NCBI GenBank assembly: GCA_012513235.1
Contig: JAAZCO010000039.1
Span: 1 to 6,821, forward strand
DNA: 6,821 bases
Reading direction: 5' to 3'
Source of the DNA: Gammaproteobacteria bacterium
GTDB taxonomy: Bacteria; Pseudomonadota; Gammaproteobacteria; Pseudomonadales; Pseudomonadaceae
Of the stretch, positions 6,601 to 6,821 are shown one piece after another. How positions within the stretch are numbered: position 1 is the stretch's first letter; the number at the start of each line of letters is the position of its first letter. Under the pieces are notes generated by a model. The model saw nothing but the letters and a program-made list of their open reading frames with translations, had not been told where the DNA came from and made no database searches. Position numbers and translations under genes: made by a program.

Positions 6601-6606
6601 CGACAC
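6597..6606. repeat. 10-bp perfect palindrome near the predicted operon start site
   Basis: GTGTCGACAC is a perfect palindrome overlapping one arm of the leader hairpin. It falls where transcription of the PepSY operon would start if the -10 is TAGATT at 6617-6612. Possible second regulator site or competing RNA fold. Confidence 0.4.
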
Positions 6607-6611
6607 TCAAT

Positions 6612-6645
6612 AATCTACAGACCTAAGCTTAACTGAAACTTAAAA
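6612..6645 (-). promoter_or_regulatory. BqsR-type tandem operator and candidate promoter of the PepSY-regulator-kinase operon
   Basis: On the minus strand the sequence reads TTAAG TTTCAG TTAAG (6643-6628), two identical half-sites with 11-bp periodicity. This is exactly the TTAAG-N6-TTAAG motif reported for P. aeruginosa BqsR, and resembles PmrA boxes. Ten bases downstream is a moderate -10, TAGATT (6617-6612); the half-sites flank the place where a -35 would lie, and no good -35 is present. This is the usual geometry for OmpR-family activation. Autoregulation of the operon is inferred. Confidence 0.65.
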
Positions 6646-6702
6646 GCGGCCCGCGCAGTCCGAATCAATCAAGATGCTACACACCTACAGCATGGCATAC
6701 CT

Positions 6703-6710
6703 GCTAAACT
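6703..6710 (+). promoter_or_regulatory. Weak candidate extended -10 for queD
   Basis: TGCTAAACT (6702-6710) resembles an extended -10 (TG, one base, TAAACT) 34 bp before the queD start. No -35 is recognisable. I see no preQ1 riboswitch pattern in the leader. Tentative. Confidence 0.2.
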
Positions 6711-6744
6711 GCTCCCATTAAAATCAACTATTGCGGATCTATTT

Positions 6745-6821
6745 GTGGAAATTTTTAAAGAGTTTACCTTTGAGTCAGCACACCGTTTACCGCATGTACC
6801 CGATGGGCATAAATGCGGGCG
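6745..6821 (+). CDS. queD: 6-carboxy-tetrahydropterin synthase QueD, N-terminal part
   Basis: The first 25 codons are present, cut by the window edge. The product begins V/MEIFKEFTFESAHRLPHV and continues PDGHKCG, near identical in pattern to the N-terminus of E. coli QueD. Zinc-ligand His13 and catalytic Cys24 correspond to E. coli His16 and Cys27. The enzyme converts dihydroneopterin triphosphate to 6-carboxy-tetrahydropterin, the second step toward preQ0 and queuosine in tRNA. The start is GTG at 6745; there is no clear Shine-Dalgarno, and no in-frame ATG nearby gives a better family alignment. It is divergent from the PepSY operon across a 190-bp gap; in P. aeruginosa queD also lies a few genes from bqsRS. 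Confidence 0.93.
   Translation, partial: MEIFKEFTFESAHRLPHVPDGHKCG

Noticed and set aside
6650..6744. A preQ1 riboswitch upstream of queD
   Set aside because: The leader has only a short ATGCT/AGCAT inverted repeat and lacks the sequence pattern of preQ1 aptamers.

Overview
The window comes from a gammaproteobacterial chromosome, most likely a Pseudomonadaceae member of moderate rather than high GC. I base this on the protein sequences (YchF, a DTW-domain tRNA modification enzyme, QueD) and on the clustering of a PepSY/PepSY/OmpR-type regulator/histidine kinase operon next to queD, which resembles the BqsRS (CarRS) neighbourhood of Pseudomonas aeruginosa. GC was judged by eye, not calculated. 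No mobile element, CRISPR array, rRNA or tRNA gene was seen, and no stretch over 300 bases lacks a gene.

Layout from left to right. The ribosome-associated P-loop ATPase ychF (+) ends at a strong 13-bp hairpin. Convergent to it are a small hotdog acyl-CoA thioesterase (-) and a DTW-domain tRNA aminocarboxypropyltransferase (-). Divergent from these is a secreted single-haem c-type protein of the DUF3365/Tll0287-like family (+), followed by a hairpin. After a 185-bp spacer with a 12-bp palindrome comes a TauE/SafE-family membrane exporter (+, GTG start). It converges, with only 20 bp between the stops, on a four-gene minus-strand operon.

That operon reads, in transcription order, PepSY protein 1, PepSY protein 2, OmpR-family response regulator, HAMP histidine kinase. 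All three junctions are overlapping (TAATG, TAATG, GTGA), so translation is probably coupled. Upstream of the first PepSY gene lies the tandem repeat TTAAG-N6-TTAAG, which matches the published BqsR binding motif and is well placed to activate the operon, so the system probably regulates itself. Divergent from the operon, the first 25 codons of queD (+, queuosine/7-deazaguanine synthesis) run off the right edge.

The window is mostly conserved housekeeping and signalling genes. The most interesting part is the PepSY-BqsRS-like operon: a recognisable operator, two tandem periplasmic PepSY paralogues, a leader hairpin with an adjoining palindrome, and a kinase sensor domain in which I find no RExxE, the motif reported for Fe(II) sensing in BqsS. 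The signal sensed may therefore differ. I did not find a convincingly new kind of system.
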